A stretch of DNA of 64,000 nucleotides from Actinomadura sp. NBRC 104412. Its GTDB lineage: Bacteria > Actinomycetota > Actinomycetes > Streptosporangiales > Streptosporangiaceae. The stretch covers positions 1 to 64,000 of the forward strand of contig NZ_BSTM01000001.1 in the NCBI RefSeq assembly GCF_030269515.1, read 5' to 3'. The notes under the pieces were generated by a model that worked only from the letters and a program-made list of their open reading frames with translations, was not told where the DNA came from and made no database searches. Below are positions 7,642 to 15,504 of this stretch, in pieces. The position numbers and the translations under genes are program-made. Numbering within the stretch: the first letter of the stretch is position 1; every line of letters starts with the position of its first letter.

Positions 7642-8673
7642 TCAGTTGGCGCGTTCGTGTTCTTGTTGGAGTGGGCGCGGAATTTCGGGCTCTTTTGGTT
7701 GGGGATCGGGGGTTGATGCATTTGGCGAGGGGTGGGGTGCGCGTAGGTTGCGGATTGTGCCCCAGATTCCCTGGCGGAAGAGGAGGACGACCAGGATGAA
7801 GATCGTGCCGGTTATTATGCCGGTTTCTTCGAAGCCGGAGGTTGCCAGGCGGTCTTGGACTTGGACTATGAGGGCTGCCCCTATGGCGCCGCCCCAGAGG
7901 GTGCCGATGCCGCCCAGGACGACCATCATTACGGCCTGGCCCGAAGTCGTCCAGTAGACGCCTTCGAGTGAGGCGAAGCCGTGGCCGATGGCGAAGACGC
8001 CGCCGGCCGTCCCGGAGAGGGCGGCGGAGAGGACGAAGGCCAGCAGCTTGTACCGGTCGATGGGGTATCCGAGGGCGCGTGCCCGGTTCGGGTTGTCGCG
8101 GATGGCCACCAGGACGCGGCCAAATGGTGAACGGACGATGCGCCAGGCGGCGAACAGGCCCGCGAGGAGGAATGGCAGGCCCGCGTAGTAGAAGGAGAAC
8201 GGCTCGGAAAGGTCGAGGCCGAAGAACTCGCGGGGGATGCCTTGCAGGCCGTTCTCGCCGCCGGTGACGTCCCGCCACTGGTTGGCGACGAAGTACACCA
8301 TTTGGGCGAAGGCCAGGGTGACCATCGCGAAGTAGATGCCGGTCAGCCGGACCGACAGGAAGCCGATCGGGAGCGCCAGCAGTGCCGCGAACGCGGCTCC
8401 GCCCGCGACCGCCACGGGGAACGGCAGGCCCGAGTGCAGGGCGATCAGCCCGGTGACGTAGGCGGAGCCGCCCCAGAACGCGGCGTGCCCGAACGACAGC
8501 AGGCCGGTGAAGCCGAGCAGCAGGTCGACGGCCGCGGCGAACAGCGCCCAGCAGGCGATGTCCAGCGCGATCGGCGGATAGATCATCCAGGGCAGGGCGA
8601 GGGCGGCGAAAAGGCCGATCGCCAGGAGGAGCGGCCCGGTCCGGCGGGTGCGGGCCAGCCTCGACAGGATCAC
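7642..8673 (-). CDS. Branched-chain amino-acid-type ABC permease (LivM-like)
   Basis: 343-residue inner-membrane permease of the HAAT (Liv) family with about ten hydrophobic segments and the family motifs LLLGFTGLLSFGHAAFWG and YFAMVTLAFAQMVYF, plus a C-terminal GGIGTLWGGAIGA loop. The GTG at 8673 overlaps the LivH stop (GTGA); an open frame continues upstream but only shadows LivH. The last ~35 residues are a hydrophilic Pro/Glu-rich tail. It pairs with LivH. Because the operon starts with a tannase-family gene, the substrate may be an aromatic or hydroxycinnamate-type acid rather than leucine (inference). Confidence 0.85.
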   Translation of the reverse strand: MILSRLARTRRTGPLLLAIGLFAALALPWMIYPPIALDIACWALFAAAVDLLLGFTGLLSFGHAAFWGGSAYVTGLIALHSGLPFPVAVAGGAAFAALLALPIGFLSVRLTGIYFAMVTLAFAQMVYFVANQWRDVTGGENGLQGIPREFFGLDLSEPFSFYYAGLPFLLAGLFAAWRIVRSPFGRVLVAIRDNPNRARALGYPIDRYKLLAFVLSAALSGTAGGVFAIGHGFASLEGVYWTTSGQAVMMVVLGGIGTLWGGAIGAALIVQVQDRLATSGFEETGIITGTIFILVVLLFRQGIWGTIRNLRAPHPSPNASTPDPQPKEPEIPRPLQQEHERAN

Positions 8674-9533
8674 CGGAAAGCCTCCTCGCGTCCGAACAGT
8701 CCGGCCGGGCGCCACAGCAGGACGGCGGCCATCAGGATGAACACGAGCGTCTGCGACAGCGCCGGAACGTAGAAGTTGCCGAGCGCGGTCACCACGCCGA
8801 CCGCGAACCCGGCGATGACCGAGCCGAACACCGAGCCCAGGCCGCCGATCACCACCACCGCGAACACCACGATGATCAGGTCGGCGCCCATCAGCGGGTT
8901 GACCGCGCGCATCGGCGCGGCCAGCACCCCGGCGAACCCGGCCAGCGCGACGCCGAACCCGAACACCGGGGTGACCCAGCGGCCCACGTCGATGCCCAGC
9001 GCCCGGGTCAGCTCGGGACGCTCGGTGGACGCCCGGACGATCATGCCCACTCGGGTGCGGGTCAGCACCACCCACACCGCGCCGCACACCAGCAGGGACG
9101 CGCCCAGCACGAACACCTGGTAGGTCGGGTAGGTGAACAGGCCCAGGTCGATCGTGCCGCCGAGTTGCGACGGGCGCGGGTACGGCTGGGAGTTGACCCC
9201 GTACCGCCGCTTCATCAGGTCTTGCAGGATCAAGGCCAGGCCGAAGGTGAACAGAAAGTTGTAGAGCGGGTCCAGGGGCGTGAGCCGTCTGATGAACAGC
9301 CGCTCCAGGACGATGCCGGCCACGCCCAGCAGGAGCGGCACCAGCACCAGGGACAGCCAGAAGTTCATGCCGAAGGAGTCGAGCGCGATGAACGCGCCGA
9401 AGGCGCCGAGCATGTAGAAGGCGCCGTGGGCCAGGTTGACCACGCCCAGCATCCCGAAGATGACGGCCAGGCCGAGGGCGAGCAGGGCGTAGAACGCCCC
9501 GCTCACCAACCCGTTGAACGCCTGTTGGAGCAC
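8670..9533 (-). CDS. Branched-chain amino-acid-type ABC permease (LivH-like)
   Basis: 287-residue permease with the LivH signature near the start (FYALLALGLAVIFGMLGVVNLAHG), a GADLIIVVFAVVVIGGLGSVFGS EAA-like loop and about eight membrane segments. It begins with GTG at 9533, ten bases after the binding-protein stop, and overlaps LivM at its end. It forms the channel heterodimer with LivM. Confidence 0.87.
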   Translation of the reverse strand: MLQQAFNGLVSGAFYALLALGLAVIFGMLGVVNLAHGAFYMLGAFGAFIALDSFGMNFWLSLVLVPLLLGVAGIVLERLFIRRLTPLDPLYNFLFTFGLALILQDLMKRRYGVNSQPYPRPSQLGGTIDLGLFTYPTYQVFVLGASLLVCGAVWVVLTRTRVGMIVRASTERPELTRALGIDVGRWVTPVFGFGVALAGFAGVLAAPMRAVNPLMGADLIIVVFAVVVIGGLGSVFGSVIAGFAVGVVTALGNFYVPALSQTLVFILMAAVLLWRPAGLFGREEAFR

Positions 9534-9543
9534 GCCGGCCGCC

Positions 9544-10785
9544 TCAGAGCTTGCAGGCAGGGTCGGGCTGCGGCTGGAACGCCTGCGCCGCCGGGATGGT
9601 CTTCAGGATCTTGATGTAGTCCCACGGCTCCTTGACCTGGCTCTTCGGCTTCACCTCTCCCAGGTAGGCGTCGTGCAGAAGCAGATGGTCCTGGGCGCGG
9701 ATGGTGGCGTTGCGGGCGAACGCGTCCTCGAACTTGTAGCCCTCGAGTTGCTCGACCACGGCGTCGGACTTGTCGGTGCCGGCGCGTTGCACGGCCTCCA
9801 GGTACTGCAGGGCGGCCGAGTAGTTGCCGGCCATGTTGGCGGTCGGCCGCTGGCCGACCTTGGCCTGGAACTTGTCGGCCCAGGCTCGGGACTTGGCGTC
9901 GAGGTTCCAGTACCACATGTCGGTGTAGCGGGTGCCGGCCAGCGCGTCCGGGCCGAGCGAGTGGACGTCGCTGAGGACCAGAAGCCCGATGGCCAGGCCG
10001 ACGCCCTTGTCGCGCAGCTTGTACTCGTTGTACTGCTTCACCAGGTTGACCAGGTCACCGCCGGCCTGCATGGTGCCGAGCACCTGCGGCTTGGGGTCGA
10101 GGCCGGACGCCTTCAGCAAGAAGGTGGAGAAGTTGTCGTTGGGGAACGGCGTCGGGTCGCTCTTCACCACGTTGCCGCCCGCGGCCTTGATGGCGTTGGC
10201 GAACGTCTTCTCCATGTCCTGCCCGAACGCGTAGTCCGGGTAGACGATGTACCAGTTCTTGCTCCCGGCGTTCGTCACCTCGGTGCCGGTGCTGTGGGCG
10301 AGCATGTAGCTGTTGTAGCCGTAATGGAAGGTGTACTTGTTGCACTGCTTGCCTTCCATTTCGGTGCTCGCGGCGCCGACGTCGATGAACACCTTCTTCT
10401 TGTTCTTGGCCGTGGTGGCGACGGCGAACGCGGCCGAGGAGGTCGGCACGTCCAGGATCACGTCGGCGTGCCGGCGGTCGTAGAGCTCCTGCGCCTTGGA
10501 GTTGGCGATATCCGGCTTGTTCTGGTGGTCGGTGGAGATGACCTCGATCTTGTCGGTCACCGCCTTGTCGCCGTATTTGGCCTTGAAGTCGGCCACGGCC
10601 ATTTTGACGGCCTCGACGGATTTACGGCCGGAGGTGTCGGCGTAGATGCCGGACTGGTCGTTCATCACGGCCAGCACCACCTTGCCGTCGCTGATCTTCC
10701 CGCCGCCACCGCCGGGTCCGCCCCCGCAGCCGGCCAGGAGCAGCCCCGCGGCGGCCAGGCCGCCGGTCCAGCGCATGAGCCTCAT
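9544..10785 (-). CDS. ABC transporter substrate-binding lipoprotein (LivK/HAAT family)
   Basis: 413-residue periplasmic-binding-protein-type lipoprotein. The ATG at 10785 was chosen because an AGGAGA ribosome site lies just upstream and the resulting signal ends in LLLAGC (Cys about 20). A Gly-rich linker is followed by the HAAT fold (KVVLAVMNDQSGIYADTSG, then EVISTDHQNKPDIANSKAQE). It captures the substrate outside the cell for the LivHMGF-like complex. Homologues bind amino acids, aromatic acids or short amides; the ligand here is unknown. Confidence 0.85.
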   Translation of the reverse strand: MRLMRWTGGLAAAGLLLAGCGGGPGGGGGKISDGKVVLAVMNDQSGIYADTSGRKSVEAVKMAVADFKAKYGDKAVTDKIEVISTDHQNKPDIANSKAQELYDRRHADVILDVPTSSAAFAVATTAKNKKKVFIDVGAASTEMEGKQCNKYTFHYGYNSYMLAHSTGTEVTNAGSKNWYIVYPDYAFGQDMEKTFANAIKAAGGNVVKSDPTPFPNDNFSTFLLKASGLDPKPQVLGTMQAGGDLVNLVKQYNEYKLRDKGVGLAIGLLVLSDVHSLGPDALAGTRYTDMWYWNLDAKSRAWADKFQAKVGQRPTANMAGNYSAALQYLEAVQRAGTDKSDAVVEQLEGYKFEDAFARNATIRAQDHLLLHDAYLGEVKPKSQVKEPWDYIKILKTIPAAQAFQPQPDPACKL

Positions 10786-10822
10786 CAGGTCTCCTTTGTT
10801 TCCCAATCCCGGTCGAGGTAGG

Positions 10823-11542
10823 TCAGATGCCGAGGTAGCCGAGCAGTTCGTGCTCGCGTTCGCGGACCTGGTCGTTGTCCATCGACTCCACCACCCGGCC
10901 CTCGGCGAGCAGGTAGTGGCGGTCGGCGACGGTGGCGGCGAAGTGCACGTTCTGCTCGATCAGCAGGACGGTCACCCCGGCGGCCCGCACCTCGCGGAGG
11001 ATGTCGCCGATCTGCTGGACGATCAGTGGCGACAGCCCTTCGGTGGGCTCGTCGCACAGCAGCAGCCGGGCGCCGGTCCGCAGCATCCGGGCCAGGGTGA
11101 GCATCTGCTGTTCCCCGCCCGACAGCTTGGTCCCGGGGAACCGGCGCCGCTCGCGCAGCCTCGGGAACGTCTCGTACACCCGTTCCAGCGGCCACGGCCG
11201 CGGGCCGTCGGTGCCGTCGGCCTTGTGCACCGGCGGAAGCGTCAGGTTCTCCTCCACCGACAGGGTGGCGTAGATGCCCCGGTCGTCCGGGACGAAGCCC
11301 AGGCCGCGGCGGGCCCTGCGGTGGGGGGCGAGGCGCGTGATGTCCGTGCCGGCCAGCGTGATCGTGCCCGTCGTCCTGCCGTACGCGCCGTGCAGTCCCA
11401 TCAGGCAGCGCAGCAGCGTGGTCTTGCCCGCGCCGTTGCGGCCGATCAGCGTGACGATCTCGCCCTTGTCGACTCGTATCGACACATCGCGCAGGGCCTG
11501 CGCCTCGCCGTACCAGGCGGACAAACCGTCAACGCGCAGCAT
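10823..11542 (-). CDS. HAAT-family ABC ATP-binding protein (LivF-like)
   Basis: 239-residue ATPase with Walker A GRNGAGKTT, signature LSGGEQQML, Walker B LLLCDEPTEGLSP and the LivF-type ending (ELLGYLGI). Its start lies inside the 3' end of the LivG gene (14-bp overlap), so the two are translated together. LivF and LivG normally form the ATPase heterodimer under LivH and LivM. Confidence 0.9.
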   Translation of the reverse strand: MLRVDGLSAWYGEAQALRDVSIRVDKGEIVTLIGRNGAGKTTLLRCLMGLHGAYGRTTGTITLAGTDITRLAPHRRARRGLGFVPDDRGIYATLSVEENLTLPPVHKADGTDGPRPWPLERVYETFPRLRERRRFPGTKLSGGEQQMLTLARMLRTGARLLLCDEPTEGLSPLIVQQIGDILREVRAAGVTVLLIEQNVHFAATVADRHYLLAEGRVVESMDNDQVREREHELLGYLGI

Positions 11543-12317
11543 CGGAGTCTCCGAGGTAGGCGGTGATGACCCGCGGGTCGTTGCGGATCTCGGCGTACGG
11601 GCCCTCGGCCAGCACGGTGCCGCGCTGCAGGACGGTCACCCGGTCGGCGAGGCTGGCGACCACGTTCATGTTGTGCTCGACCAGGACCACGGTGCGCCCC
11701 GCCTTGATCTTGAGGATGAGCTCGATGGTGCGGTCGACGTCCTCCATGCCCATCCCGGCGGTCGGCTCGTCCAGCAGCAGCACCCTGGGGTCCAGGGCCA
11801 GCGCGAGCGCCAGCTCCAGGGCGCGCTTGCGCCCGTACGACAGCGAGCCCGCCGGGACGTCGGCGTGGCCGGCCAGCCCGACCTGGTCGAGCAGTTCGTC
11901 CGCGCGCCCGGCGAAGCGGTCCAGCGTCCGGTCCGAACGCCAGAACCGCCAGCCCAGGCCGGTGCCGCCGGCCAGCGCCAGCTCGACGTGCCGGCGCGGG
12001 GTCAGCTCGGCGAACAGGCTGGTGATCTGGAACGACCGGGCCAGGCCCAGCCGGGCGATCGCCTCGGGGGCACGCCCGGTCAGCTCCACCCGGCCCTCCA
12101 GCAGGACGCGGCCGGCGGTCGGTTTCAGGAAGCCGGTGAGCAGGTTGAACAGGGTGGTCTTGCCGGCGCCGTTGGGCCCTACCAGCGCGTGCACAGCGCC
12201 TTCGGCGATGTCGAGGTCCACCCCGTCCACGGCCCGGAACCCGCGGAACTCCCGGACCAGGCCCCGGGCCGCCAGGATGGGGGACGCCGGGGCCTGCGTC
12301 GCGACATTGCCTTCCAT
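11529..12317 (-). CDS. HAAT-family ABC ATP-binding protein (LivG-like)
   Basis: 262-residue ATPase: Walker A GPNGAGKTT, the LivG-typical LARSFQITSLFAELTPRRHV segment, signature LSYGRKRALELA (in place of LSGG, a normal LivG variant), Walker B LLLDEPTAGM and the ending DPRVITAYLG. The start ATG at 12317 overlaps the tannase stop codon (ATGA), which removes 25 upstream codons that would lie inside the tannase gene. This coupling ties the transporter to the exported esterase. Confidence 0.9.
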   Translation of the reverse strand: MEGNVATQAPASPILAARGLVREFRGFRAVDGVDLDIAEGAVHALVGPNGAGKTTLFNLLTGFLKPTAGRVLLEGRVELTGRAPEAIARLGLARSFQITSLFAELTPRRHVELALAGGTGLGWRFWRSDRTLDRFAGRADELLDQVGLAGHADVPAGSLSYGRKRALELALALALDPRVLLLDEPTAGMGMEDVDRTIELILKIKAGRTVVLVEHNMNVVASLADRVTVLQRGTVLAEGPYAEIRNDPRVITAYLGDSDAAR

Positions 12318-13975
12318 CAATGCGAACACACGAAGCTCTGGGCGCTGTTGGCGTCGCCCGAACGGTACTTGGGCCAGGACGGGTAATCGCACAGCGGACG
12401 GGTGATGCCGGTGCGGCCGTCAATGGCCACCGGCTTGGCGGGCGCCCGCCCCTTCTCGACCCACTGTTCCAGGGCCGTGAGCGAATCCCAGGTGCCGGCG
12501 AAGGCGACCGGGCCGAAGTTCGCGTGGTTGACGCCCGGAATGAGGTAGTACCGCAGGAACTTCCGGGTCTGCGCGGGGCCCACCTTTGCCTGCACCCGCC
12601 GGTAGTAGTCGCTCGTCGAGCGGTGCGAGACCAACTCGTCCGCGCTGCCGTGGAGGAGGAGCAGTTTCCCGCCGGAGCGCATGAAGGGACGCAGGTCGGA
12701 GTTGTTGCGGTCCTGAATGGTGGACAGGTGGCTGATCCGGGGAAGCCACTTGCCCGGGTGCCGGGGGTCGATGGAGAGGGAGTTGTAGCCGGGGTCCCTC
12801 GTGAGGAAGTACTTGACCCACTGGTCCCAGAACTGGAGCCCGTATCCGGCCGTCGACGGCATCGGGTTGGCGGGCGCGGTCGTGCCGAAGCCGAGGAAGG
12901 GCGTTCTCATGTCGGCCCCCGAAAGGAGGGGGAAGCCGGGGTATTCCCGCTCGCCGCTGGCGAGCCGGTACGGCCAGCGGAACGGTTTGGACGCCGCGAC
13001 CACCGAGGCGATCTGCGCGTCGGACAGGCACGTCGGGCCCGCGTCGGCACCGTGGGGGCAGCGCAGCACCCGCGGGTCGAGCTCGCAGCCGTCGGCGTTC
13101 GAGACGATCTTGTCCTTGATGCCGTCGCGTCCGTCGCACGCGGCGATGGCGCTGTTATAGATGAGCCCCTGCTTCTCGGGCCCGGGGAATGCGCCGGGAC
13201 GGGACATGATGCGCGCGAGGTAGCCGAGATAGATGATCTCGGCCGCGTTGTTCCATGCCGGGTAGGCGGAGATGACGCCGTCGAAGGAGCTGGGCCACCG
13301 TTGGGCGACGACCAGGGCCTCGCGACCGCCCGTCGAGCCGCCCGCGAAGTAGGTCCGGGCGGGCCCTGTGCCGTAGCCATGGCGGATGAGGTACATGGCG
13401 GCGTCGTGGGTCTTCTTGAGCGCGTCTCCGGCGGCGAAGTTCCGCAGTGCCTCGTCGTTCACGCCGAACGATCCGTCCAGGGATCCGGTGGGGCCGGCCT
13501 GGTGCCCGGAGTCGCTGGCGTAGGTGGCGTATCCGCGGGCCAATGGCGTCGGCCGATCGGCACGGCCGAGCGGCACGTTCATCGCGACGTCGGGGATGGT
13601 GCCGTTGTATCCGCCGCCGCCGAACATCATCGTTTTGCGGTTCCACTCGGCCGGCATGGCCACCCGCATCCTGATGTCCGGCGCGGCGGGGTCGACCGGG
13701 AAGAGCGCCGCGTCGACCCGGCAGTAGTCGACGGTCACGCCGCTCACGACCTGCGTCACGGACGTCGCCGACTCGACCCGGCCGCCCTTGGTCGGGAGGC
13801 CGATCACCGACGCCGGGATCGTCTTGCCCGTTAACCGCGCGCAGGCCGGGGCGCCGCCCGCCGCGAGAGAAGGCGCCGGTCCGAGGGCTATCACCGTGCC
13901 CACCGACGCTACGGCGATCGCCAGCCCGGCACGGATCGGCTTGGGTAGTCGACGGGCTCGCGGTGCTTGGCTCAT
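12317..13975 (-). CDS. Secreted tannase/feruloyl esterase-family hydrolase
   Basis: 552-residue protein with an N-terminal signal region (residues about 10-39, ending SLAAGGA) and a tannase-family alpha/beta hydrolase domain. Visible elements are the nucleophile elbow AGGSTGGREAL (Ser about 214), a calcium-loop-like segment CDGRDGIKDKIVSNADGC (about 280-297), the acid GSADELVS (Asp about 446) and the His in PGVNHANFG (about 484). Family members release gallate or hydroxycinnamates from esters. In characterised members the Ser is preceded and the His followed by Cys (CS-D-HC disulfide); here these positions are Gly and Ala. An AGGAGG site sits before the ATG. It is first in the operon with the Liv-type importer and divergent from a TetR gene. 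Confidence 0.75.
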   Translation of the reverse strand: MSQAPRARRLPKPIRAGLAIAVASVGTVIALGPAPSLAAGGAPACARLTGKTIPASVIGLPTKGGRVESATSVTQVVSGVTVDYCRVDAALFPVDPAAPDIRMRVAMPAEWNRKTMMFGGGGYNGTIPDVAMNVPLGRADRPTPLARGYATYASDSGHQAGPTGSLDGSFGVNDEALRNFAAGDALKKTHDAAMYLIRHGYGTGPARTYFAGGSTGGREALVVAQRWPSSFDGVISAYPAWNNAAEIIYLGYLARIMSRPGAFPGPEKQGLIYNSAIAACDGRDGIKDKIVSNADGCELDPRVLRCPHGADAGPTCLSDAQIASVVAASKPFRWPYRLASGEREYPGFPLLSGADMRTPFLGFGTTAPANPMPSTAGYGLQFWDQWVKYFLTRDPGYNSLSIDPRHPGKWLPRISHLSTIQDRNNSDLRPFMRSGGKLLLLHGSADELVSHRSTSDYYRRVQAKVGPAQTRKFLRYYLIPGVNHANFGPVAFAGTWDSLTALEQWVEKGRAPAKPVAIDGRTGITRPLCDYPSWPKYRSGDANSAQSFVCSH

Positions 13976-13998
13976 TGCGGACCTCCTCGGGATCACAT

Positions 13999-14043
13999 GG
14001 CACGCTGTGCCGTCAAATCCGCCAGTCTCGGCACCAAGTGCCG
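13999..14043. promoter_or_regulatory. Paired GGCAC-N3-GTGCC inverted repeats (candidate TetR operators)
   Basis: Two inverted repeats lie between the divergent tannase and TetR genes: GGCACGCTGTGCC at 13999-14011 and CGGCACCAAGTGCCG at 14029-14043, with centres 31 bp apart (about three helix turns). A further half-site GGCAC follows at 14051-14055. Position and symmetry suit autoregulation by the TetR protein at 14143. A duplicated GCAAGGGTCC lies at about 14070-14091. Confidence 0.5.
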
Positions 14044-14142
14044 CTACTATGGCACGCGTCATAAGAGCTCGCAAGGGTCCGCAAGGGTCCGGGCATCGGC
14101 TGACTAGACTTCGCGCCACACCACGTCTTAGGGGGGCCGTCG

Positions 14143-14823
14143 GTGACTTCTCGGCGAATACTGGAGACCAAGTACCGGATCTCGGAGACGGCGATGGCCC
14201 TGTTTCTCGAGGAGGGCTACGAGAACGTCACCGTCGAAGCCGTCGCGGGCGCGTCGCGGGTTTCCCGCCGCACCGTCTTCCGGCACTTCGAGAGCAAGGA
14301 CGAACTCGCTTTCCCCGACCACACCGAACGCCTCGGGCTGGTCCAGCGCCGCCTTGTCGAGTCCGATCCCGACACCGATCCGGTGGAGGCCGTGATCGCG
14401 GCCACCGAGGAGTCGCTGCGCGACTTTCTCGGCCGGCCCGAACTGGTCCTGCGGCGTTACAAGCTGACGCGCGTCGTCCCCGAACTGCGGAAGCGGGAGG
14501 TCATCGAGCACGAACGCTACGTGGCCCTCACCCGCGCGTTCCTGCGCGAGCGCCTTCCACCGGACACGCCGCCCTTTCAGCCGATGGGCCTCGCCGCCCT
14601 CATCGACGCCATCCACCGGTCCGCGCTCGGCAACTGGGCGCGCAGCGGCGGCAAGACCGACGCCATGGCCGAACTCTCGGCGGGAATGGAATGGATCCGC
14701 CGCCTGCTGGCCAGCCAATCGACCTTCTCCACCGCCCCGCTACTGCTCGCGGTGCTTCCGGACGCGCCGCAGACGCGCCGCGTCCTCAGTTCCCTGAAGG
14801 ACGCGGCGCAGGAACTGCTCTGA
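14143..14823 (+). CDS. TetR-family transcriptional regulator
   Basis: 226-residue regulator with a typical N-terminal HTH (ETAMALFLEEGYENVTVEAV, then ASRVSRRTVFRHFESKDELAF, about residues 14-60) and an unassigned ligand-binding C-terminal half. GTG start at 14143. It is divergent from the tannase-transporter operon and convergent with the cupin gene. It probably senses the substrate or product of the esterase and represses the operon through the GGCAC repeats; this is inferred from position. Confidence 0.85.
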   Translation: MTSRRILETKYRISETAMALFLEEGYENVTVEAVAGASRVSRRTVFRHFESKDELAFPDHTERLGLVQRRLVESDPDTDPVEAVIAATEESLRDFLGRPELVLRRYKLTRVVPELRKREVIEHERYVALTRAFLRERLPPDTPPFQPMGLAALIDAIHRSALGNWARSGGKTDAMAELSAGMEWIRRLLASQSTFSTAPLLLAVLPDAPQTRRVLSSLKDAAQELL

Positions 14824-14848
14824 AGAACTGCGTGACCTCGGGACGAGG

Positions 14849-15391
14849 TCAGGAATCGCGTTCGGCTCCGATGAGCACATAGCACATCAGGGCCGGCTTG
14901 TCGCTGCGGTTGTGCCAGGCGTGGCGCGTTCCCTGCTGGACGACACAGGCGCCGGGAGTGAGTTTGACCTCCTTGCCATTGTCCAGTTCCAGGTGCAATT
15001 CGCCTTCCAGGCAGATGCCGTAGTCGATCGTGTCGGTGGTGTGCATGCCGGGGTTGTCGGGCTCGAACACGTCCATCAGCCCGGGCAGCTTCTCGCCGGC
15101 CTCCGCCGCCAGTTCCTTCGGGTCGCCGACCTGCTCCGGGGCGGACGACTCCGGCGCCCACCGCAGGAACAGGATGCGGGTTCCCCCGACGCCGGGGAAG
15201 AACGGCGACAGCTTCGGCCGCCGGGGCTTGGTGCCCACGGTGGCATGCCCGTCCTCGGTGCCCCAGAACATGTAGAACTGCGAGCCGGGGATGGCGCCGA
15301 CGCTGATGGGTTCGCCGGGCTGGTCGGTGACGAACACCGAGGTTCCGTCGGGTTCGCGGCCGGTGACGATGAGACGGGGTTCGATGGCCAT
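14849..15391 (-). CDS. Cupin-domain protein
   Basis: 180-residue protein whose C-terminal half is a cupin barrel: HTTDTIDYGICLEGELHLEL (motif 1-like) and PGACVVQQGTRHAWHNRSDKP (motif 2 with the metal His). The N-terminal half contains VGTKPRRPKLSPFFPGVGGT, as in cupins that accompany aromatic or terpenoid catabolic genes. The exact reaction is unknown; it could be a dioxygenase-like, isomerase or sensor protein. The gene follows the acyl-CoA synthetase on the same strand after a 111-bp spacer that holds tandem repeats. Confidence 0.7.
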   Translation of the reverse strand: MAIEPRLIVTGREPDGTSVFVTDQPGEPISVGAIPGSQFYMFWGTEDGHATVGTKPRRPKLSPFFPGVGGTRILFLRWAPESSAPEQVGDPKELAAEAGEKLPGLMDVFEPDNPGMHTTDTIDYGICLEGELHLELDNGKEVKLTPGACVVQQGTRHAWHNRSDKPALMCYVLIGAERDS

Positions 15392-15424
15392 GATCTCTGC
15401 TCCTTCGCGCCTTCGAGGGTGGGT

Positions 15425-15504
15425 GGCGGAACGCCGGCGGAGCGGGACGCCGGTCTGGCGGAACGCCGGCCGAGCGGGACGCCGGCCCGGCGGGACGCTG
15501 GCCT
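15425..15504. repeat. Five tandem copies of a 16-bp GCGGRACGCCGG repeat
   Basis: Between the cupin start and the acyl-CoA synthetase stop a 16-bp unit is repeated about five times, alternating GCGGA and GCGGG versions so that it also reads as 2.5 copies of a 32-bp unit (15425-15456, 15457-15488, then partial). The last copy runs into the synthetase stop codon. Confidence 0.7.

Noticed and set aside
15425..15504. CRISPR-like array
   Set aside because: The units are contiguous 16-bp repeats without variable spacers; no cas genes in the window.
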